A stretch of 64,000 bases of DNA from Halosimplex pelagicum. GTDB lineage: Archaea; Halobacteriota; Halobacteria; Halobacteriales; Haloarculaceae. Below are positions 61,133-64,000 of the stretch, piece by piece. The notes below the pieces were generated by a model that made no database searches, was not told where the DNA came from, and saw nothing but the letters and a program-made list of their open reading frames with translations. Position numbers and translations under genes: made by a program. The first letter of the stretch is position 1. Every line of letters starts with the position of its first letter. Location of the stretch: contig NZ_CP058909.1 of NCBI RefSeq assembly GCF_013415905.1, forward strand, positions 1,736,001 to 1,800,000, given 5' to 3'.

Positions 61133-61663
61133 CTACCCGAGGAACAGTCGGAGCTGCGGGTACTGTTCGACGATGTCGAGCTCCTCGATGCGGGCGTCGA
61201 GGCCGAGGATGCGACCGGCACCGAACGCGCCGAGGCCGAACAGGAGGAACACGTACACCATGTGGTAGTCGATGAGCAGGGCGTTGTCGAAGGGGTAGGA
61301 AGCAAGCCAGTAGAACAGCATCATGGTGGCGCCCCAGAACGCGCTGAAGCGGACGAACAGCCCGAGGATCAGCGCGAGTCCGACCAGCGTCAGGCCGAGC
61401 TGGTTCAGCGGCGTCAGCAGCCAGGCCCAGTCGTTGCCCATCGTCGTCCACAGGCCGGTCAACGGGTTGCCGTCGGGGATCCCGTACAACAGGAACCCGC
61501 GGACGCTCCACTCGGGGTCGACCACCTTCGTGATCCCCGCGTAGAAGAACGTCCAGCCCATGATGACCCGCAGTGCGAACAGCGCGTAGCCGATCCACGT
61601 CTCCGAGTACGTGAACTCAACGTCCCAGCCGAACACCTTGGATTCGAGTTCTCGCGTCGCCAT
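61133..61663 (-). CDS. DoxX-family membrane protein
   Basis: 176 aa from the ATG at 61663. Four hydrophobic helices with the DoxX-type FALRVIMGWTFFYAGITKVV and a later GLILGLFVRFSAFWGATMML-like block. DoxX/TQO small-subunit relatives link quinone pools to oxidation of sulfur or other substrates. First gene of the minus-strand catabolic series, 175 nt before the IPT protein. May pass electrons from the molybdenum hydroxylase to quinones. Confidence 0.82.
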   Translation of the reverse strand: MATRELESKVFGWDVEFTYSETWIGYALFALRVIMGWTFFYAGITKVVDPEWSVRGFLLYGIPDGNPLTGLWTTMGNDWAWLLTPLNQLGLTLVGLALILGLFVRFSAFWGATMMLFYWLASYPFDNALLIDYHMVYVFLLFGLGAFGAGRILGLDARIEELDIVEQYPQLRLFLG

Positions 61664-61975
61664 ACACCGACGTTGCCCCAGCGAGCGGATAAGCCGTGTC
61701 GTGATTCCCAGCCGCTGGGACCGGACGCGCCGGGTCGGAACGACGATACCGGCGAACTCGCCCCCCAGCACGCGGATCTCGGTCGGTTCGCCGCGGCGAC
61801 GCGAGCGACCGCGTGACCGCCCGTTCCCGGCCGGCGAGAAGCCCGTCGGGGCTTGAAGGTCGCCTCCGTGGTACGTTCGCACACGGCCGGGGACCGACCG
61901 GTCGCGGTCCGGGCGCCGTCGCCGCCCGCGGGGCGACGGGTCGGACGGCGAACCGCTCCCCGACGGTGATAACCC
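61664..61975. other. Intergenic region between divergent genes
   Basis: About 310 bp without a protein-like frame, repeat or recognisable RNA. Promoters for the DoxX gene and the 61976 gene must lie here, but no clear TATA element stands out in the G+C-rich sequence. Confidence 0.4.
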
Positions 61976-62278
61976 ATGCCAACGAACACCACGCTGACGG
62001 TCGCGACGCTCGTCGTGACGGCGGTCGCGGTCGCCTTCGGCGGCGTCGTCGCCTCGCTCGCCTACCGCGCGGCGAATCGAACCGCTTCGCACTCGCTGTG
62101 GCTGCTGTGTTGCGGACTCGGCGCGGTCGCGCTCGCCCCGCTGGTCGGGGCACTGGGCGCGGTCGCGCTCGGACTCGACGCCGAATCGACCCTGCTCGTC
62201 CAGGGCCTGCTCGTCGCGCCCGGGTTCGCGCTGCTGGTCCGCTCGCTGTACCCCGTCGGCCGACCCGTTCGGGCGTGA
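61976..62278 (+). CDS. Small membrane protein (DUF7521-like)
   Basis: 100 aa. Three hydrophobic segments (VATLVVTAVAVAFGGVVASL, HSLWLLCCGLGAVALAPLVG, LVQGLLVAPGFALLVRSLYP). The ending SLYPVGRPVRA and composition match a haloarchaeal membrane family commonly found beside regulators. Function unknown. Confidence 0.65.
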   Translation: MPTNTTLTVATLVVTAVAVAFGGVVASLAYRAANRTASHSLWLLCCGLGAVALAPLVGALGAVALGLDAESTLLVQGLLVAPGFALLVRSLYPVGRPVRA

Positions 62279-62389
62279 CGGCGGCCGCCCTCTCGCCGGG
62301 CTCGCGGCCGGTGTAGGTACCTGTACGGGTACGCCCGCAGGTGTACTGAATACATGGATCACTGAAAACCTCTCAATACGGTAATAGTG

Positions 62390-62431
62390 GATACCCAGAG
62401 AAGCGTTATGTGTTGATTCGGTCTGGGTATC
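62390..62431. promoter_or_regulatory. Inverted repeat bracketing the TATA-like box of the PhoU-type regulator
   Basis: GATACCCAGA at 62390-62399 and its exact complement TCTGGGTATC at 62422-62431, 22 bp apart, flank the T/A-rich GTTATGTGTTGA (62405-62416). The arms lie 21-62 bp before the ATG at 62452. A dimeric regulator would bind both arms; autoregulation by the encoded protein is inferred. Confidence 0.7.
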
Positions 62432-62451
62432 ATTACAGCCGAACGCCAGGT

Positions 62452-63486
62452 ATGAACGACGATCCATCGCGGATGAAACGGAAGGTACAGAAGCTGGGGT
62501 CGTCGACGTTCGGCGTCTCGATACCGGTCGAGTGGGCGCGCGCCCACGACATCGACAAGAGCGACCAGGTGATCCTGCAGGAGTCGAAAAACGGGGAGTC
62601 GCTGCTGTTGATCCCGGAGCGGTCACCGAACGACGAGGAGGAGACGCTGATCAACGCTGACCTGCTGGAGAACGAGGCGCTGGAGCGGGCGCTCATCAGT
62701 CAGTACGTGCTGGGTCGCCAGATCGTCCGGATCGAGGGGTCCGAGCCGCTGAAGCTCTCCCATCACGACGGCGTCCTGGCGGCCGAACGGCGGTTGATGG
62801 GGCTGGGCGCGATCGAACAGCGCGACCAGGTGGTGACGGTCCGGTGTTCCGTCGCGCCCGACGACTTCGATATCCCGACACTGCTCGACCGGCTCCACCG
62901 GACGGAGGCGTCGATGCGCGACGACGCGGTGACGGCGCTGATCGACGGCGACACCTCGACCGCTCGCGTCGTCTCCAAGCGATACCCGCAGGTCGAGAAG
63001 CTCTACTTCCTCTTTCTGCGACTCCTGTTCACGACCTACCAGAACCCGCGGCTCAGCCAGGACGTCGGGCTGGAGGCGGACCTCCCGATCATCGGGTTCC
63101 GGTCGATCGCCGCGGACATCCTCTCGATGGCCGACGCGGCCTGTGAGATCGCGACGATCGCTCAGGAGCAGGAGGGGACGCCGGACGCGGCGACGACCGA
63201 GCGCATCGAGACGCTCCGGGAGACGATCGACGAGGCGGCCGATATCGCCATCAAGAGCGTCAAGGACCGCGATTACGAGGGGATCGAGCGGGCGAACGAC
63301 GCCTTCGACCGGGTCGACGACGAGGTCGCGTCGATGAACGAGTACCTCGCGGCCGAGCGGCCCGAACCGCTGTTGGCCCTCCAGCGGTCGGTGGTCCTGC
63401 TCGAACGGAGCGCCCGCGCCGCGGAGAACAGCATCTCCGTCGCGACGGACCTGACCTTCCGCGACCCGTCGGTCGTCGACGGGTAG
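62452..63486 (+). CDS. AbrB-PhoU phosphate uptake regulator
   Basis: 344 aa from the ATG at 62452, preferred over an in-frame ATG 42 nt upstream because the operator and TATA element lie between. N-terminal swapped-hairpin AbrB-like domain (KVQKLGSSTFGVSIPVEWAR), then a PhoU-like helical domain (MRDDAVTALIDGDTSTARVV, ISQYVLGRQ, AAENSISVATDLTF). In archaea this fusion regulates phosphate transport genes. Single unit. Confidence 0.9.
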   Translation: MNDDPSRMKRKVQKLGSSTFGVSIPVEWARAHDIDKSDQVILQESKNGESLLLIPERSPNDEEETLINADLLENEALERALISQYVLGRQIVRIEGSEPLKLSHHDGVLAAERRLMGLGAIEQRDQVVTVRCSVAPDDFDIPTLLDRLHRTEASMRDDAVTALIDGDTSTARVVSKRYPQVEKLYFLFLRLLFTTYQNPRLSQDVGLEADLPIIGFRSIAADILSMADAACEIATIAQEQEGTPDAATTERIETLRETIDEAADIAIKSVKDRDYEGIERANDAFDRVDDEVASMNEYLAAERPEPLLALQRSVVLLERSARAAENSISVATDLTFRDPSVVDG

Positions 63487-63617
63487 GTCCTCGCTCGTCG
63501 GGGCGGCAGTATCGTGGCTCGCGCGCCGAGCGACAGTCCGGGAGAATTTCGACGGGAGCGGCGGCCGACCGCGCGCAGGTCCCGCGCGAGGGGGAGCCGG
63601 TCGAACGCCGGCGGCGC

Positions 63618-64000
63618 TCAGCCGAGGCCGGCCGCCGCCCGTACGGCCAGCGACGCGACGGAGCCGGTCCCGCAGCCGCAGCCGGAGACGACGAGGAGCT
63701 GGCCGGCGGCGGTGACGCCGGCGAGGAGCGCCCAGGCGATCCGGCCCCGGGCGGCGACCGCGGCGGCGAGTTCGCCGGCCAAGAGCGTCGGGACGACGGT
63801 CCAGGGGACGTACACGTGGGTGACCCCGATACCGACGTATCCGAGGACGGCCGGGGTGGGCCCGCCGGCGACCGCCAGCGGCGCGTTGTCGGTCGTCAGG
63901 ACGACGCCGTGGACGCTCCCGCTCACCGTCGAGAGCGCCAGGAGCGCGGCCGCGCCGAGCAGCCAGGCGACGACTCCGAGCCCGTGGGGGCGGCCGAGTC
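63618..64000 (-). CDS. Membrane protein, N-terminus outside window
   Basis: The frame is open to the right edge, so the GTG at 63926 is probably internal. About 127 residues are seen with several hydrophobic stretches (LGVVAWLLGAAALLALSTVS, VAARGRIAWALLAGVTAAGQ) and a Cys pair motif CGCGTG near the C-terminus. No family recognised. Confidence 0.55.
   Translation of the reverse strand, partial: LGRPHGLGVVAWLLGAAALLALSTVSGSVHGVVLTTDNAPLAVAGGPTPAVLGYVGIGVTHVYVPWTVVPTLLAGELAAAVAARGRIAWALLAGVTAAGQLLVVSGCGCGTGSVASLAVRAAAGLG

Overview
The window is chromosomal DNA from a halophilic archaeon (class Halobacteria). Predicted proteins are strongly acidic and GC-rich, secreted proteins carry twin-arginine signals ending in a lipobox Cys, several promoters look leaderless (TATA-like box about 27 bp before the ATG), and families typical of haloarchaea recur: HTH-10/bacterio-opsin-activator regulators, DUF5786-like proteins and TadA/TadC-type pilus operons. 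The genus cannot be told from the sequence.

Layout. (1) 1-11.1 kb is an iron/siderophore uptake island: six tandem paralogous FhuD/FepB-like substrate-binding lipoproteins (one cut by the window edge), a single FecCD-type permease, an FAD oxidoreductase, a HEAT-repeat zinc-ribbon protein and a NifU-type Fe-S scaffold protein. Seven TTTTAGGC-nn-GCCTAAAA-like operators of the DtxR/SirR/IdeR kind sit at its four promoters. No ATPase gene is present in the island. (2) 11.1-21.2 kb is an A+T-richer accessory region, all minus strand, that reads as a decaying polymorphic-toxin locus. It holds thrombospondin-type-3 (TT3) calcium-binding scaffolds, two different nuclease-like toxin C-termini, a reading-frame-intact Imm49-like immunity gene and two further intact putative immunity genes. 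An intact IS5-family element (937 bp, perfect 8-bp target duplication) sits inside one toxin; removing it restores a continuous frame through the insertion point. (3) 21.4-23.5 kb has a TT3-stalk metalloprotease lipoprotein flanked by a short direct repeat. (4) 23.5-31.2 kb is an archaeal type IV pilus/Tad-like operon: ATPase, membrane platform and a set of pilin-like small proteins. (5) 31.4-46 kb holds ordinary and regulatory genes: lipoproteins, a beta-helix protein, two sensor/HTH-10 regulators, RNase J, a KaiC-like fragment, truncated haemoglobin, small zinc proteins, an HTH regulator and Hsp20. (6) 46-61.7 kb is a probable catabolic module: a molybdenum hydroxylase (CoxS/CoxM/CoxL-like) with two CoxG-like proteins, two 4,5-dihydroxyphthalate-decarboxylase-like proteins, a DoxX protein, an IPT/Ig-fold protein, an Fe3+-type ABC transporter and two related Tat lipoproteins sharing a C-x5-F-x3-M domain. 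(7) 62-64 kb has a DUF7521-like membrane protein, an AbrB-PhoU phosphate regulator with a symmetric operator around its TATA box, and a membrane protein cut by the window edge.

How they work together (inference). The first region would capture several ferric chelates through different lipoprotein receptors feeding one permease, possibly followed by reduction and Fe-S assembly, all under one iron repressor. The second would once have exported toxins against related cells and now mainly retains immunity. The sixth would import and oxidise an aromatic or heterocyclic acid.
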